A stretch of DNA of 34,103 bases from Streptococcus equinus ATCC 9812 (GCF_000187265.1 NZ_GL698429.1:556693-590795), one strand, 5' to 3'. Shown: positions 19,104-29,252, counted from the first letter of the stretch. Translations and numbers: made by a program. The notes: generated by a model from the letters alone, not told the origin.

Positions 19104-20636
19104 TTACATTAATAATTGACGAATTTTTCCAATTTCTGGTTCATTGACCACCAAGAAAATGGTGTCACCAGCATTAAGGACGGTATTTCCTCGTACAACC
19201 TCTGATTTTTGACGGTGAATTTGGGTTGTGATTAAAACATTTTTTGGAAGAGTCAAATCACGAACACGTTTACCTGCTATTTTATCAGACACGGTTAACT
19301 CGATAAGGGTTGGTTCAATGACTTCTCGGTCTTTAAGAATCGAAAGCTTAGCAAGCATTGCTTCATAGATTGGTTCACCTTTTAATAAATCCATGACAAT
19401 ATAAGCAACCAAAGTAACTACCGCAATTGTCATAAGTTGACGGAAATCACCAACCATTTCCGTTACCAAAATCATAGCAGTTAGCGGAGCTTTTGAAATG
19501 GCACCAAAATAGCCAGCCATACCGAGCACAAGAAAATTAATCAAGGCTGCTGTGCTAATAAAACCAAGCTGATTAACACCCAAACCAAAGCCGAAACCAA
19601 GAAGTGCGCCCAAAGTTAAAATTGGAAGGAAAATCCCTCCTGGTAGGCCACTAGCATAACTTAAGGCACTCCAAATAAATCTGATAATAAAATACAAGAA
19701 AACTACTGCTAAAGTCAAATGACTAGTCGTCAATGACGTGATTAAACCATTACCACCACCAAGTAGTTGTGGGTAAAAATAACCGACTGGGATAATCAAA
19801 ACTGCTGCAAAAATACCATAAAAATAATTCGGAATATGGCATACTTTTCCTAAGAAATCATAGACAACACCTGCATTCAACGTTACCTTTTCATAAAGAT
19901 AGCCCATAGCACCTAAAAATGCTCCCAAAATCAGCAAAAGCCAATAATCTTTCAAAGGTAGGATAACAAGTTCACCAGGCATGTCAAGAACTGGTGTCAA
20001 ACCAAAAATATTTAAAGAAATAAAGTTAGCAACTAAACTTGCAACCAAGGCTGATATCCAAACCAAACGAGAAAACTGGTGATAGATTTCTTCAACAACA
20101 AAGAGCAATCCTGCAATTGGTGCATTAAAGGCAGCTGAAAGTCCTGCTGCTGCACCACTAGCAATCAAAACACGCTGTTCCATGCGCTGTGCCTTCAAGG
20201 TTTTTGCAACTCCTTTTCCTGCCATTGCTCCCAATTGAATACTAGGTCCTTCACGACCTAGCATAAATCCCATTGAAATTGCCAGAGTACCACCAAGGAA
20301 TTTTTTCCAAAGAACTGACCACCAATCAGGGTGAAGTAGCCCTTTTAACTCACCTTCCACGTGAGGAATTCCAGAACCCTTAATATCAGGATCAGATTTC
20401 ACCAAAAATCCAATTGCGATAACTACAATAACACTTACTAGCAAAATCAAACCTAACAAAGAAGGATTTTCATGTGATAGTTGGTAATATTTGACAACTT
20501 GAGCAAAGATTTTTGCAATCAAGAGTCTAAAAAGGCCAACCACGATTCCTACAGCGCACCCAACTACAATTCCTCGCCAGACAAAACTCAAAATCGAGGA
20601 CAGAGAAAATTCATACTCCCTACGATAACTTTCCAT
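19104..20636 (-). CDS. clcA: ClC-family chloride channel/H+ antiporter with C-terminal RCK_C/TrkA_C domain
   Basis: A 510-residue ClC protein. The three selectivity motifs are present: GSGIPHVEG, GREGPSIQLG with the gating Glu that marks proton-coupled antiporters, and GLPGGIFLPILTLG. About ten or more membrane helices fill residues 15-430. The last 70 residues (VSDKIAGKRVRDLTLPKNVL ... GDTIFLVV) form a TrkA_C-like regulatory domain found in many bacterial ClCs. Such proteins help with acid stress, or export halides including fluoride; the GREGP and GSGIP motifs favour the Cl-/H+ type. AAGGAG lies before ATG. It stands alone between the pot operon terminator and the licT promoter, and I see no terminator between it and licT. 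Confidence 0.9.
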   Translation of the reverse strand: MESYRREYEFSLSSILSFVWRGIVVGCAVGIVVGLFRLLIAKIFAQVVKYYQLSHENPSLLGLILLVSVIVVIAIGFLVKSDPDIKGSGIPHVEGELKGLLHPDWWSVLWKKFLGGTLAISMGFMLGREGPSIQLGAMAGKGVAKTLKAQRMEQRVLIASGAAAGLSAAFNAPIAGLLFVVEEIYHQFSRLVWISALVASLVANFISLNIFGLTPVLDMPGELVILPLKDYWLLLILGAFLGAMGYLYEKVTLNAGVVYDFLGKVCHIPNYFYGIFAAVLIIPVGYFYPQLLGGGNGLITSLTTSHLTLAVVFLYFIIRFIWSALSYASGLPGGIFLPILTLGALLGFGFGLGVNQLGFISTAALINFLVLGMAGYFGAISKAPLTAMILVTEMVGDFRQLMTIAVVTLVAYIVMDLLKGEPIYEAMLAKLSILKDREVIEPTLIELTVSDKIAGKRVRDLTLPKNVLITTQIHRQKSEVVRGNTVLNAGDTIFLVVNEPEIGKIRQLLM

Positions 20637-20742
20637 TTAACACTCCTTACTAAATCTTATTAAGTACAAACTGTTATTAAAGATTTTCAAAAAATCTCTC
20701 ATTACTATTTTATCAAATCTTAGTGATGATTTCGAGTTCATT

Positions 20743-20770
20743 AAAAAAGAGCTTGGAAATTTCCAAACTC
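20743..20770 (-). terminator. Terminator of the murB-potABCD operon
   Basis: Minus strand GAGTTTGG-AAATTT-CCAAGCTC (20749-20770) is followed by TTTTTT, just 6 nt past the potD stop codon. Confidence 0.9.
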
Positions 20771-20776
20771 AATTTA

Positions 20777-21850
20777 TCATTTACGATACATTTTAAATTG
20801 TAAGTATAAATCATTATAAATGCCAAGCCATTTTTGGCCAAGATTGTCATAAACTTCTAGATGTTTAAAAGTTTCTGTTGATGGATAAAATGCTTTGTCG
20901 TTTTTAATGTCGTCAGGTAACAACTTCTTAGCCTCATCATTTGGTGTTGCATAGCCGATGTATTCAGCATTCTGCGCAGCATTTTCAGGCTTAAGCATAA
21001 AGTTAATGAAAGCGTAAGCTTCTTTAATGTGCTTTGCTGTTTTTGGAATGACAAGATTATCAAACCAAAGATTTGAACCTTCGCTCGGAACTACATAATG
21101 CAAGTGTTCATTAGAATCAAGCATTTCACTTGCTTCACCTGAGAAGGTGACACCAATTGCCGCATCACCATTAATCATATAGCCTTTCATCTCGTCGCCA
21201 ACAATCGCTTTGATATTTGGTGTTAGACTATCTAATTTTTTAGATGCCGCATCAAGTTCAGTTAATGATTTTGTATTTAGGCTATAACCAAGTGTTCCAA
21301 GTCCAATTCCCATCGCTTCACGGGCACCATCAACAAGCATGATGTTATTAGCGTACTCAGACTTCCAAAGATCTGACCAGTGCTCAGGTGCATTAGCAAC
21401 CATAGTATCATTGTAGACAATACCTAGCGTTCCCCAGAAATATGGAACAGAATAATTATTGTTTTTATCAAAGCTTAAGCCAAGAAATTCTTTTCCAATG
21501 TTACCCAAGCCATCAATCTTTGATTTATCAAGCTTGATAAGAAGATTTTCTTTACGCATCTTATCAATCATGTAATCAGATGGAACTGTAATGTCATAAG
21601 TTGTCCCACCTTGCTTGATTTTAGTGTACATAGATTCATTAGAATCAAAAGTCTCGTACTGAACCTCAATACCAGTTTCTTTGGTAAATTTTGTAATTAA
21701 ATCAGGGTCAATGTAATCACCCCAGTTGTAAATGACCAATTTATCAGACTGGCTAGAAGAACTTGACATCTTTTGCATATAGACTGAAACACCAAATAAG
21801 ACGAAAGTTACCGCAATTATTCCGAAAATAAATGAATATAGTCTACGCAT
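20777..21850 (-). CDS. potD: Spermidine/putrescine ABC transporter substrate-binding protein
   Basis: A 357-residue polyamine-binding protein. After MRRLYSFIFG and a hydrophobic anchor (IIAVTFVLFGVSVYM) comes a Ser-rich linker and the mature domain starting KLVIYNWGDYIDPD, with YDITVPSDYMI and WFDNLVIPKTAKH typical of PotD. I see no lipobox Cys, so it is held by an uncleaved N-terminal helix or released. I start at ATG 21848-21850, preceded by AAGGAGG and overlapping the potC stop by 8 nt (ATGCGTAG). A longer open frame to 21892 lies inside potC and has no such site. It delivers polyamines to PotB/PotC. Confidence 0.93.
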   Translation of the reverse strand: MRRLYSFIFGIIAVTFVLFGVSVYMQKMSSSSSQSDKLVIYNWGDYIDPDLITKFTKETGIEVQYETFDSNESMYTKIKQGGTTYDITVPSDYMIDKMRKENLLIKLDKSKIDGLGNIGKEFLGLSFDKNNNYSVPYFWGTLGIVYNDTMVANAPEHWSDLWKSEYANNIMLVDGAREAMGIGLGTLGYSLNTKSLTELDAASKKLDSLTPNIKAIVGDEMKGYMINGDAAIGVTFSGEASEMLDSNEHLHYVVPSEGSNLWFDNLVIPKTAKHIKEAYAFINFMLKPENAAQNAEYIGYATPNDEAKKLLPDDIKNDKAFYPSTETFKHLEVYDNLGQKWLGIYNDLYLQFKMYRK

Positions 21851-22634
21851 CGCGAGCCTCCTTCTTATCTTGTGAGATGAAGTAATAGCCAATCACGAGA
21901 AAAATACTAAAGATAAAGACAATCGTTGAAAGAGCATTGATTTCTAGAGAGATTCCACGTCTTGCACGTGAATAAATTTCAACTGAAAGTGTTGTGAAAC
22001 CATTTCCTGTGACAAAGAAGGTTACCGCAAAATCATCCAAAGAATAAGTAAATGCCATGAAGAACCCTGAAATAATTCCAGGTGTCAAATATGGCAGCAT
22101 CACTTCTTTCAGCATTTGCCATGGAGTTGCTCCCAAGTCATAGGCTGCATTAATCATATCGCCATTCATTTCTTTAAGTCGTGGCAACACCATAAGCACC
22201 ACAATCGGAATTGAAAACGCAATGTGACTTAGCAAAACAGTCATAAATCCTAGATTAAAGTGAAAAATATCAGCCAAACGAGTGAACAGAATCAAGAAAC
22301 TTGCACCAATCATAACATCAGGCGCCACCATCAAAATATTATTCAGAGATAAAATAGATTGTTGACGTTTCTGACGTGATTGATAAATGTAAATTGCTCC
22401 AAAAGTACCGATTGCTGTCGCTAAAATCGAGCTCAAAAATGCTAGGAAAAATGTCTGAATCAAAATCAACATCAAACGACTATCTGCAAACATTTCTGAA
22501 TAATGCTCCAAAGTAAGACCTGTGAAGCCGTTCATATCTCCACCTTGATTAAATGAATAAAAAATCAAATAAAAAATTGGGATATAAAGGATAACAAAGA
22601 CCAAGGCTAAATATAGATTTGCAAATTTTTTCAT
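21843..22634 (-). CDS. potC: Spermidine/putrescine ABC transporter permease PotC
   Basis: A 263-residue permease with six membrane segments and the cytoplasmic EAA loop (MINAAYDLGATPWQMLKEVML) that docks on PotA. Family length and order are normal. Its ATG overlaps the potB stop by 4 nt (ATGA), and its stop overlaps the potD start, so potB, potC and potD are translationally coupled. Confidence 0.94.
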   Translation of the reverse strand: MKKFANLYLALVFVILYIPIFYLIFYSFNQGGDMNGFTGLTLEHYSEMFADSRLMLILIQTFFLAFLSSILATAIGTFGAIYIYQSRQKRQQSILSLNNILMVAPDVMIGASFLILFTRLADIFHFNLGFMTVLLSHIAFSIPIVVLMVLPRLKEMNGDMINAAYDLGATPWQMLKEVMLPYLTPGIISGFFMAFTYSLDDFAVTFFVTGNGFTTLSVEIYSRARRGISLEINALSTIVFIFSIFLVIGYYFISQDKKEARDA

Positions 22635-23422
22635 TCTCGTCTCTCCTTAGTCATCCACATAATCACAAGCATTGCCATGATTAAAATTACTCCAATAGTA
22701 GAACCCATTCCCCAGTTTTGAGTTGTTAGGAAATGTTGCTCAATGGCAGTACCAAGTGTAATTACTCGGTTACCACCAATCAAACGAGTCAACATGAACA
22801 GACTCAAACTTGGAATAAAGACAGACTGAACACCACTTCTGACACCGTTTAATGATAGTGGAAAGACGACCTTTGTAAAGGTTTGAAAATTATTTCCGCC
22901 CAAGTCATGACTGGCATTAATCAAATTCTCATCAATATCATCAAGCGCATTAAAAATCGGCAAAATCATAAATGGAATTTCGATATATGATGCAACAAAG
23001 ATAAATGAAAAATCAGTAAACAAGATTTGTTTTGGACCAATACCGACAAATGACAAGAATGCGTTGACACCACCTTCTTGACCAAAAATTCCCATAAAAG
23101 CGTAAGCTTTTAACAAAAGATTAATCCAAGTTGGCAAAATAACCAGCATTAACCAGAGTTGCTTATGCTTAAGCTGCGTCAAAAAATAGGCAGTCGGGTA
23201 AGAAATGACCAAAGTTACCAAAGTGATAATAGCCGCATACAAGATTGAGTTAAAACTCATTCTAAGATAAGTCCAAGAACTGAAGAAAGTTTTGTAGTTA
23301 TCTAGCGTAAACTGACCTTGGATGTCAAAAAACGATTGCCACAAAATCAAAATAACTGGCGCAATGACAAACAGCAACAACCATAAAATATATGGAATGG
23401 AGAAGAAACTATTTTTCTTCAT
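22631..23422 (-). CDS. potB: Spermidine/putrescine ABC transporter permease PotB
   Basis: A 263-residue permease with six membrane segments and an EAA loop ([20 protein letters not shown]). The start ATG 23420-23422 has AAGGAGGAG upstream and overlaps the end of potA by 14 nt; a longer frame from 23443 would start before that ribosome binding site. It forms the inner-membrane channel with PotC. Confidence 0.93.
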   Translation of the reverse strand: MKKNSFFSIPYILWLLLFVIAPVILILWQSFFDIQGQFTLDNYKTFFSSWTYLRMSFNSILYAAIITLVTLVISYPTAYFLTQLKHKQLWLMLVILPTWINLLLKAYAFMGIFGQEGGVNAFLSFVGIGPKQILFTDFSFIFVASYIEIPFMILPIFNALDDIDENLINASHDLGGNNFQTFTKVVFPLSLNGVRSGVQSVFIPSLSLFMLTRLIGGNRVITLGTAIEQHFLTTQNWGMGSTIGVILIMAMLVIMWMTKERRE

Positions 23423-24560
23423 TTCGCTCCTCCTTGATTGCATGAATCAAACCATCTTCATGCTCTTCCATTTCAACATACTCTTCCAAACGGGCATCAA
23501 ATTCTTCTTCTGTCTCATTTAGACGCATGATGTGAATATCTTCTGGCGTGAAATCAAGACCAATTACTTCTCCTTCAATCGCCTTGCGTGTTGAATGAAT
23601 CATCCATTCATTGCCAAGTTCATCATGAGCCATAATTTCATAGTGAACACCACGGAAGAGTTGTGTATCAACTTTAACACGAAGTTTTCCTTCTTCTGGC
23701 ATTGTGATTTGCAAATCTTCTGGACGAATGACAACTTCAACCGCTTCATTTGGTCGCATACCACCATCAACTGCTTCAAAACGTTTACCATTGAACTCTA
23801 CCAAGTAATCTTCAATCATTGTTCCTGGCAAAATATTTGACTCACCAATGAAAGTCGCAACGAAGTGGTTGATTGGTTCATCGTAAATATCAACAGGTGT
23901 GCCAGATTGGACAATCTCACCATCATTCATGACAAAAATCCAGTCAGACATAGCTAGTGCTTCTTCTTGGTCGTGAGTAACAAAAACAAAGGTAATCCCA
24001 AGGCGTTGTTGCAATTCACGAAGCTCATATTGCATCTCTGTACGAAGTTTTAAATCCAACGCTGACAAAGGTTCATCAAGCAAGACTACTCGTGGCTCAT
24101 TGATAATAGCACGCGCAATAGCCACACGCTGACGCTGCCCACCCGATAATTTTTGAATTGGACGCTTCTCAAAGCCAGCCAAACGCACCATTTTAAGTGC
24201 TTCTTCTACACGACGCTCAATTTCTTTTTTGTCGACTTTTTTTAATTTTAGAGGAAAAGCGACATTTTCAAAAACATTCATATGTGGAAATAGAGCGTAA
24301 TTTTGAAAAACAGTGTGGACATCACGTTTATTAATTGGAATTTCATTAATACGTTCACCATCAAGGAAGACATCACCAGTCGTTGGTTGTAAAAGACCAG
24401 CAATGATATTTAAAATGGTCGATTTACCTGAACCTGATGCACCAAGAAGAGTGTAAAACTTTCCTTCTTCAAGTTCAAAGTTAATGTCCTTTAAAACAAC
24501 TGTACCGCTGTCTTCAAATACTTTTGATACGTTTTTAAATGCAATAATTGGATTAGTCAA
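23409..24560 (-). CDS. potA: Spermidine/putrescine ABC transporter ATPase PotA
   Basis: A 383-residue ATPase: Walker [10 protein letters not shown] (near residue 38), signature [14 protein letters not shown], Walker [13 protein letters not shown], the H-loop His in VTHDQEEA, then a C-terminal TOBE regulatory domain. The start is TTG 24558-24560, giving [15 protein letters not shown], the usual PotA N-terminus. A GGAGG lies 11 nt upstream, longer than ideal. An ATG at the better distance opens only the four-codon frame M-R-I-D-stop, which overlaps the TTG. The gene lies 27 nt after murB with no terminator, so it is co-transcribed with murB and followed by potBCD. It powers polyamine uptake. 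Confidence 0.93.
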   Translation of the reverse strand: MTNPIIAFKNVSKVFEDSGTVVLKDINFELEEGKFYTLLGASGSGKSTILNIIAGLLQPTTGDVFLDGERINEIPINKRDVHTVFQNYALFPHMNVFENVAFPLKLKKVDKKEIERRVEEALKMVRLAGFEKRPIQKLSGGQRQRVAIARAIINEPRVVLLDEPLSALDLKLRTEMQYELRELQQRLGITFVFVTHDQEEALAMSDWIFVMNDGEIVQSGTPVDIYDEPINHFVATFIGESNILPGTMIEDYLVEFNGKRFEAVDGGMRPNEAVEVVIRPEDLQITMPEEGKLRVKVDTQLFRGVHYEIMAHDELGNEWMIHSTRKAIEGEVIGLDFTPEDIHIMRLNETEEEFDARLEEYVEMEEHEDGLIHAIKEERNEEK

Positions 24561-24587
24561 TTCTCATAAAACCTCCATGGAGTTTCT

Positions 24588-25490
24588 TTAATCTTTTTTC
24601 TCACCGATAATTCGAACTTCTCGTTCTAAGCGAACACCTGAATTTTTCTCAACGGTATCAATAACGTAAGCAATCAAATCTTCATAATCTTGTGCTGTAC
24701 CATCAGCAACATTCACCATAAATCCAGCGTGTTTTTTACTAACTTCAACACCACCGATACGATGTCCTTTTAGATTTGCCTCAGTAATCAATTGTCCAGC
24801 AAAGTGACCAACAGGTCGTTTGAATACCGAACCACATGATGGGTATTCAAGTGGTTGTTTCAATTCACGTAAATGTGTTAAACGAGCCATTTCTTGCTCG
24901 ATAAGAACATAGTCACCTGGTTTAAGGGCAAATTTTGCTGAAATAACAATATCACCACTGTCTTGAACTGCAGAATGACGGTAACCAAACTTCATATCAC
25001 GTGCTTCGATTGTCTTAACTTTTCCTTCTTTTGTAAGCACTTGTGCAGAAACTAAGACATGTGAAATTTCACCACCGTAAGCTCCAGCATTCATGAAAAC
25101 AGCACCACCGACACTACCTGGAATACCACAAGCAAATTCAAAGCCTGTTAAACTGTGGTATTTAGCAATACGTGTTGTTTCTGCTAAGTTTGCACCTGCT
25201 TCTGCTTCAATAACATAACCGTTAACAGTAACGGTATTTAATTTATCAAACATGATGACAAAACCACGAATACCACCATCTCGAACAATGATATTACTTG
25301 CATTACCAAGTACCATCCATGGAATGTCATTTTTATTAGCGAATTCGACGATACGAACCAATTCATAACGATTACGTGGAAAAGCGAGATAGTCTGCTGG
25401 ACCTCCCACTTTTGTAAACGTATATTTTTTTAAGGGTTCATTAACGCGAATATCAATTCCTTTTAGTTCATCATTTAAAAATTCTAACAT
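24588..25490 (-). CDS. murB: UDP-N-acetylenolpyruvoylglucosamine reductase
   Basis: A 300-residue type II MurB. It has the FAD-binding segments [14 protein letters not shown] and [15 protein letters not shown], the central [21 protein letters not shown], the catalytic Ser region [10 protein letters not shown], and the C-terminal HAGFMVN. It reduces UDP-GlcNAc-enolpyruvate with NADPH to UDP-MurNAc, the second committed step of peptidoglycan precursor synthesis. It leads the potABCD operon, an arrangement I recall from other streptococci. The start ATG follows GGAAGAAA. Confidence 0.95.
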   Translation of the reverse strand: MLEFLNDELKGIDIRVNEPLKKYTFTKVGGPADYLAFPRNRYELVRIVEFANKNDIPWMVLGNASNIIVRDGGIRGFVIMFDKLNTVTVNGYVIEAEAGANLAETTRIAKYHSLTGFEFACGIPGSVGGAVFMNAGAYGGEISHVLVSAQVLTKEGKVKTIEARDMKFGYRHSAVQDSGDIVISAKFALKPGDYVLIEQEMARLTHLRELKQPLEYPSCGSVFKRPVGHFAGQLITEANLKGHRIGGVEVSKKHAGFMVNVADGTAQDYEDLIAYVIDTVEKNSGVRLEREVRIIGEKKD

Positions 25491-25608
25491 TTTCTTCCAA
25501 CTCTAAAACTATTTAATAAAAATCGTAGTTATCTTTTGATTAAAATCAACTAATTCATCTAAAAAATTAATTAGCTCATTTATGATCAAATGATTGTATC
25601 GACTACTA

Positions 25609-25632
25609 AAAAATCGGCATAAAGCCGACCTT
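25609..25632 (-). terminator. Terminator of the folate operon
   Basis: Minus strand GGTCGGC-TTTAT-GCCGA followed by TTTTTTAG, about 35 nt past the folK stop. It separates the folate genes from the murB promoter region. The rest of the gap to murB (25491-25608) is AT-rich with no clear promoter. Confidence 0.88.
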
Positions 25633-25665
25633 AATTATAACAAAAAAATCAGCTTTTGACGATAT

Positions 25666-26145
25666 TTAAGACTGAAGTTTTCGCACTTCTTCAAGATTTA
25701 ATTTTTTTAAATAAGACGTAATAGATTTGCCACAAATGTCAAGTGACGGTGCAATATCATGTAAAGGCACCAAAACAAAGGCACGCTCTGTCATATAAGG
25801 GTGCGGAACTTTCAAATTTTCTTCATTGATATGGTCATCACCATACAAAAGAATATCAATATCAATTGTTCTTGGTCCCCAATGTTCATGACGAACACGG
25901 TCTAAATCTTTCTCAATTTGTTGACAATTCACTAGTAACTCTTGCGCAGGTAAACTAGTTTCCAACTCACAGCACAGATTTAAAAAATCATCTTGGTCTG
26001 TTTTACCCCAGGCAGCTGTTTCATAAAATGGCGAAATAGACACTACCTGAGTTTTTGGCAATTGGTTTAGCTTATTAAGAGCAGATTCTAAATACGCCTT
26101 TTTATCACCAATATTACTACCAAGACTTAAAAATACTTTTGTCAT
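25666..26145 (-). CDS. folK: 2-amino-4-hydroxy-6-hydroxymethyldihydropteridine diphosphokinase
   Basis: A 159-residue HPPK: FLSLGSNIGDKKAYLE at the N-terminus, PFYETAAWGKTDQDDFLN, and the signature DRVRHEHWGPRTIDIDILLYG near residues 85-112 that binds ATP and Mg. It pyrophosphorylates 6-hydroxymethyl-dihydropterin using ATP. The start overlaps the folB stop by 4 nt (ATGA) and is preceded by GGGAG, so translation is coupled. Confidence 0.95.
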   Translation of the reverse strand: MTKVFLSLGSNIGDKKAYLESALNKLNQLPKTQVVSISPFYETAAWGKTDQDDFLNLCCELETSLPAQELLVNCQQIEKDLDRVRHEHWGPRTIDIDILLYGDDHINEENLKVPHPYMTERAFVLVPLHDIAPSLDICGKSITSYLKKLNLEEVRKLQS

Positions 26146-26504
26146 TGACGCTCCCGTTCTAACTCAATGCCGACTGAGTCGTAATGTCCATTAATTGGCG
26201 GATTTTCTTTTGAAATTCTGATTTTAATGGCTTGAACAGTAGGAAATTGTTTAAAAATATCTTGGCAAATTGCACCGCCTAAGCGTTCAATTAAAATATA
26301 TTTCTGTTCTTCGACTTGTCTTTTAATCGCTTCAAAAACTAAACCATAATGAACAGTATCTTCTAAACAGTCACTTTGCGAAGCCTTTCGTAAATCAACA
26401 GACAGTGTGCAATCAACGACAAAAATTTGACCTAGCGTCTGCTCTTCTTTGAAGGCACCGTGATAACCATAAAATCGACAACCTTGCAGATAAATTTTAT
26501 CCAT
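26142..26504 (-). CDS. folB: Dihydroneopterin aldolase
   Basis: A 120-residue DHNA: YLQGCRFYGYHGAFKEEQ at the N-terminus with the catalytic Tyr and substrate-binding Glu, YVLIERLGGAI-like YILIERLGGAICQDIF in the middle, and the Lys/Asn segment ISKENPPINGHYDSVGIE. It converts dihydroneopterin to 6-hydroxymethyl-dihydropterin and glycolaldehyde. It sits between folP and folK as in other streptococci, where it is also called folQ. Confidence 0.94.
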   Translation of the reverse strand: MDKIYLQGCRFYGYHGAFKEEQTLGQIFVVDCTLSVDLRKASQSDCLEDTVHYGLVFEAIKRQVEEQKYILIERLGGAICQDIFKQFPTVQAIKIRISKENPPINGHYDSVGIELERERQ

Positions 26505-26563
26505 ATATCTTTATACAACAAAGAAGCTTTGCCATTTAGCAAAGACAACTTTTATTACTCCTT

Positions 26564-27364
26564 TCAAGCGAGTTGACTAATGACATTAACAATATCTCGG
26601 TTAACTTCCACGTTATGCACACGAACAATTTGACAACCTTTTGCAATTGCCCATGCAGATAACGCTGCTGTTCCCATATCACGATCAGTAGCTTTTGTTC
26701 CACCACCGAGCAAAAAGTCAACTGTGCGTTTACGTGAAATACCAAAAAGAACTGGGTATCCTAATTGACAAACGGCATCTAAACCTTGCAAAAGTTCAAT
26801 ATTTTGTGCTTCATTTTTAGCAAAGCCAAAACCTGGATCAAGCCAGATATTTTCTTTAGCAACGCCAGATGCTAAAGCTACATTTGCTCTTTCTTTCAAA
26901 AATTCACAGACTTCTCTAGTGATATTGTCGTATTTTTCTTCTTCCTGGTTGTGCATTAAAATAATCGGAACATTCTTTTCGGCAGCAAGCGCTAGCATTT
27001 CGCCATCATAAAGACCTGCCCAAACATCATTTAAAATGTCTGCGCCAGCCTCCAAGGCAGCACGAGCTGTTTGCGTTTTATAAGTATCAATACTCACTAG
27101 CACATCAAATTTTTCTTTGAGAGCTTTGATGACTGGAACAACACGTTTTATTTCTTCTTCAGCATCGACAAAAGTGTACCCCGGACGTGTTGATTCTCCA
27201 CCAACATCGATGATTTTAGCACCTTGTGCAATCATTTTTTCTGCTTGATTAAGCGCTTTTTCAACAGATGTATAAGAACCACCATCTGAAAATGAATCAG
27301 GAGTGACATTTAAGACACCCATGATGCACGCTTTTCCAGCAACACTATGCTTACCAATTTTCAT
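26564..27364 (-). CDS. folP: Dihydropteroate synthase
   Basis: A 266-residue DHPS with GVLNVTPDSFSDGG (near residue 15), DVGGESTRPG, the Asp/Asn residues in ISIDTYKTQ-like VSIDTYKTQ and ILNDVWAG, the Lys in FGISRKRTVD, and the C-terminal VRVHNV. It joins p-aminobenzoate to hydroxymethyl-dihydropterin pyrophosphate and is the target of sulfonamides. I use the second of two adjacent ATG codons (27362-27364), which puts AAGGAG at a workable distance; the first would touch the ribosome binding site. No damage is seen. Confidence 0.95.
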   Translation of the reverse strand: MKIGKHSVAGKACIMGVLNVTPDSFSDGGSYTSVEKALNQAEKMIAQGAKIIDVGGESTRPGYTFVDAEEEIKRVVPVIKALKEKFDVLVSIDTYKTQTARAALEAGADILNDVWAGLYDGEMLALAAEKNVPIILMHNQEEEKYDNITREVCEFLKERANVALASGVAKENIWLDPGFGFAKNEAQNIELLQGLDAVCQLGYPVLFGISRKRTVDFLLGGGTKATDRDMGTAALSAWAIAKGCQIVRVHNVEVNRDIVNVISQLA

Positions 27365-27397
27365 CATTCTCTCCTTTTACCAATGCTTAACTAGCTA

Positions 27398-27961
27398 TTA
27401 TTTCCCTAAAATAAGTGACAAAATTTCTTTTCGTTCTTCACGATTTTCTTTAAAAATACCACGAGCAACTGTTGTTACAGTCTTACTACCTGGCTTTTTA
27501 ATACCGCGCATTGTCATGCACATGTGCTCTGCTTCTACCATCACAAAAACACCTTTTGGATGAAGTGCTTCTTCGAGGGCAGTCGCTACTTGATCAGTTA
27601 AGCGTTCTTGCAATTGTGGACGTTTACTTGCTACTTCAACAGCACGCGCTAATTTGCTAAGACCAGTTACACGACCATCACTTGGCAAATAAGCAACATG
27701 CGCTTTTCCGTAAAAAGGAACTAAGTGGTGCTCACACATTGAATAAAAAGGAATATCCTTCACAAGCACAACCTCGTCATGATTTTCAGAAAAAACTGCT
27801 GTAAATTGATCTTTTGGATCTTCGTTTAAGCCTGAAAACATCTCTTGATACATCTTTGCAACACGTTTAGGAGTGTTAAGCAATCCTTCACGTTCAGGGT
27901 TTTCACCCAGTGCTTCTAAAAGTTGATATACTGCTGCTTCAAGTTTTTCTTGATTTGCCAT
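27398..27961 (-). CDS. folE: GTP cyclohydrolase I
   Basis: A 187-residue FolE type [37 protein letters not shown] with the zinc-binding Cys and His, [23 protein letters not shown], and [17 protein letters not shown] with the second zinc Cys. It makes dihydroneopterin triphosphate from GTP, the first step of folate synthesis. I start at ATG 27959-27961 ([10 protein letters not shown]) since an upstream in-frame TTG at 27973 has no ribosome binding site; the site for the chosen start (GGAAAAG) is weak and close. A dedicated promoter overlaps the end of folC. Confidence 0.94.
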   Translation of the reverse strand: MANQEKLEAAVYQLLEALGENPEREGLLNTPKRVAKMYQEMFSGLNEDPKDQFTAVFSENHDEVVLVKDIPFYSMCEHHLVPFYGKAHVAYLPSDGRVTGLSKLARAVEVASKRPQLQERLTDQVATALEEALHPKGVFVMVEAEHMCMTMRGIKKPGSKTVTTVARGIFKENREERKEILSLILGK

Positions 27962-27990
27962 TATCTTTTCCAATCTTTTTATATTTTTCT

Positions 27991-28019
27991 ATTATAGCTT
28001 AATTTCCCTGTCTTGACAA
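27991..28019 (-). promoter_or_regulatory. folE promoter embedded in the folC 3' end
   Basis: Minus strand TTGTCA (28014-28019), a 17-nt spacer and TATAAT (27991-27996) match sigma-A closely. The -35 and most of the spacer lie in the last codons of folC, whose stop is 27999-28001. It could drive folE-folP-folB-folK independently of folC. Confidence 0.8.
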
Positions 28020-29252
28020 AAGTACAGGACGTACTTGTGAAATAAAATAAAGTGAACCTGTAATTAAATAAAAGTCTTCTTGACTATTTAGGTTAATCTT
28101 ATCAATCCACTCTTTCCAATTAGCGACTTTATAATAGTTGCTTGGGTATTTTTCAAGTGGTAGTGAATTATGATAAATAAAAGTTGTCACATCAACATCA
28201 GCTAGTTGGCTGAGCAATTTCAACATGGAACCAATAGGTTTGGTATCAATTGCTGCAAATAAGATGTGAAGATTTTTATCTTTGTATTTTTGCATCACAT
28301 CAACCAAAGCTTTGACACTCTCATTATTATGCGCACCATCAATCATAACATTTGGAAACATGAGTTCAGTACGTCCAACCCAATGTGTCTCCTCAAGGCC
28401 TTTTCTAATAATATCATTAGTTACTTTTGGATAATCCTTTTTCAACAACAAAGCAGCTGTAATTGCTAAGCTAGCATTGCTAACTTGATGTTTTCCAGGC
28501 ATTGAAAGTTTCACATTTTTAAGATTTTCAAGGCCTTGATAATCAAAACCGTTTTCATTTTCTTGAGCATAAAAATCTTTTGAAAACTCAAACAGACGGC
28601 TATCACAATCATGTGCTTTATTGACAAAAACGTGACGAACATCTTCTCGTTCAGTCGCAAAAATAAACGGCACACGCTCTTTTAGAACGCCAACTTTTTG
28701 CGCAGCGATTTCTGCATAAGTCTGCCCTAAAACATTTTGGTGATCTAACCCAATCGATGGGCAAACCACTGCTAAAGCTTTGAAAACATTTGTCGAATCA
28801 TAAAGTCCACCCATTCCTGCTTCGATAATAGCAATATCAACTGGGTGCATGTGACCAAAATATTCAAACATCAACACAGTAATTACTTCAAATTCTGTTG
28901 CTGGTTCTAAATCAGTTTCGACTGACAAACGCTCAACAACAGGACGAATACGTTCGACCAAGTCAAGAAAATCAGTTTCTGAAATCATTTGACCATTTAG
29001 ACTGATACGTTCACGAAAATCAACGATGTAAGGTGATGTAAACGTTCCAACTTCGTACCCAGCTGATGAAAAAATATGTTGTAAATAACTTGTGACAGAA
29101 CCTTTACCATTTGTCCCAACAATATGGACAGCTGCTAAATTTTTTTGAGGATTTCCAAGTTCTTCTAGCATCCATGCCATTCGTTCTAAACCAGGTTTAA
29201 TTCCAAATTTTAACTTGCCATGAATCCAATTCAAAGCTTCTTGATAATTCAT
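27999..29252 (-). CDS. folC: Folylpolyglutamate synthase / dihydrofolate synthase
   Basis: A 417-residue Mur-ligase-like enzyme: ATP-binding VGTNGKGSVTSYL near residue 43, the omega-loop region FTSPYIVDFRERI, EAGMGGLYDSTN and DGAHNNESVKAL in the C-terminal domain. It adds glutamate to dihydropteroate and folates. The start ATG 29250-29252 gives MNYQEALNWIHGKL, the usual FolC N-terminus; a longer frame to 29288 has no ribosome binding site. An extended -10 upstream at 29391-29399 gives a leader of about 130 nt in which I see no known element. No damage is seen. Confidence 0.93.
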   Translation of the reverse strand: MNYQEALNWIHGKLKFGIKPGLERMAWMLEELGNPQKNLAAVHIVGTNGKGSVTSYLQHIFSSAGYEVGTFTSPYIVDFRERISLNGQMISETDFLDLVERIRPVVERLSVETDLEPATEFEVITVLMFEYFGHMHPVDIAIIEAGMGGLYDSTNVFKALAVVCPSIGLDHQNVLGQTYAEIAAQKVGVLKERVPFIFATEREDVRHVFVNKAHDCDSRLFEFSKDFYAQENENGFDYQGLENLKNVKLSMPGKHQVSNASLAITAALLLKKDYPKVTNDIIRKGLEETHWVGRTELMFPNVMIDGAHNNESVKALVDVMQKYKDKNLHILFAAIDTKPIGSMLKLLSQLADVDVTTFIYHNSLPLEKYPSNYYKVANWKEWIDKINLNSQEDFYLITGSLYFISQVRPVLLSRQGN

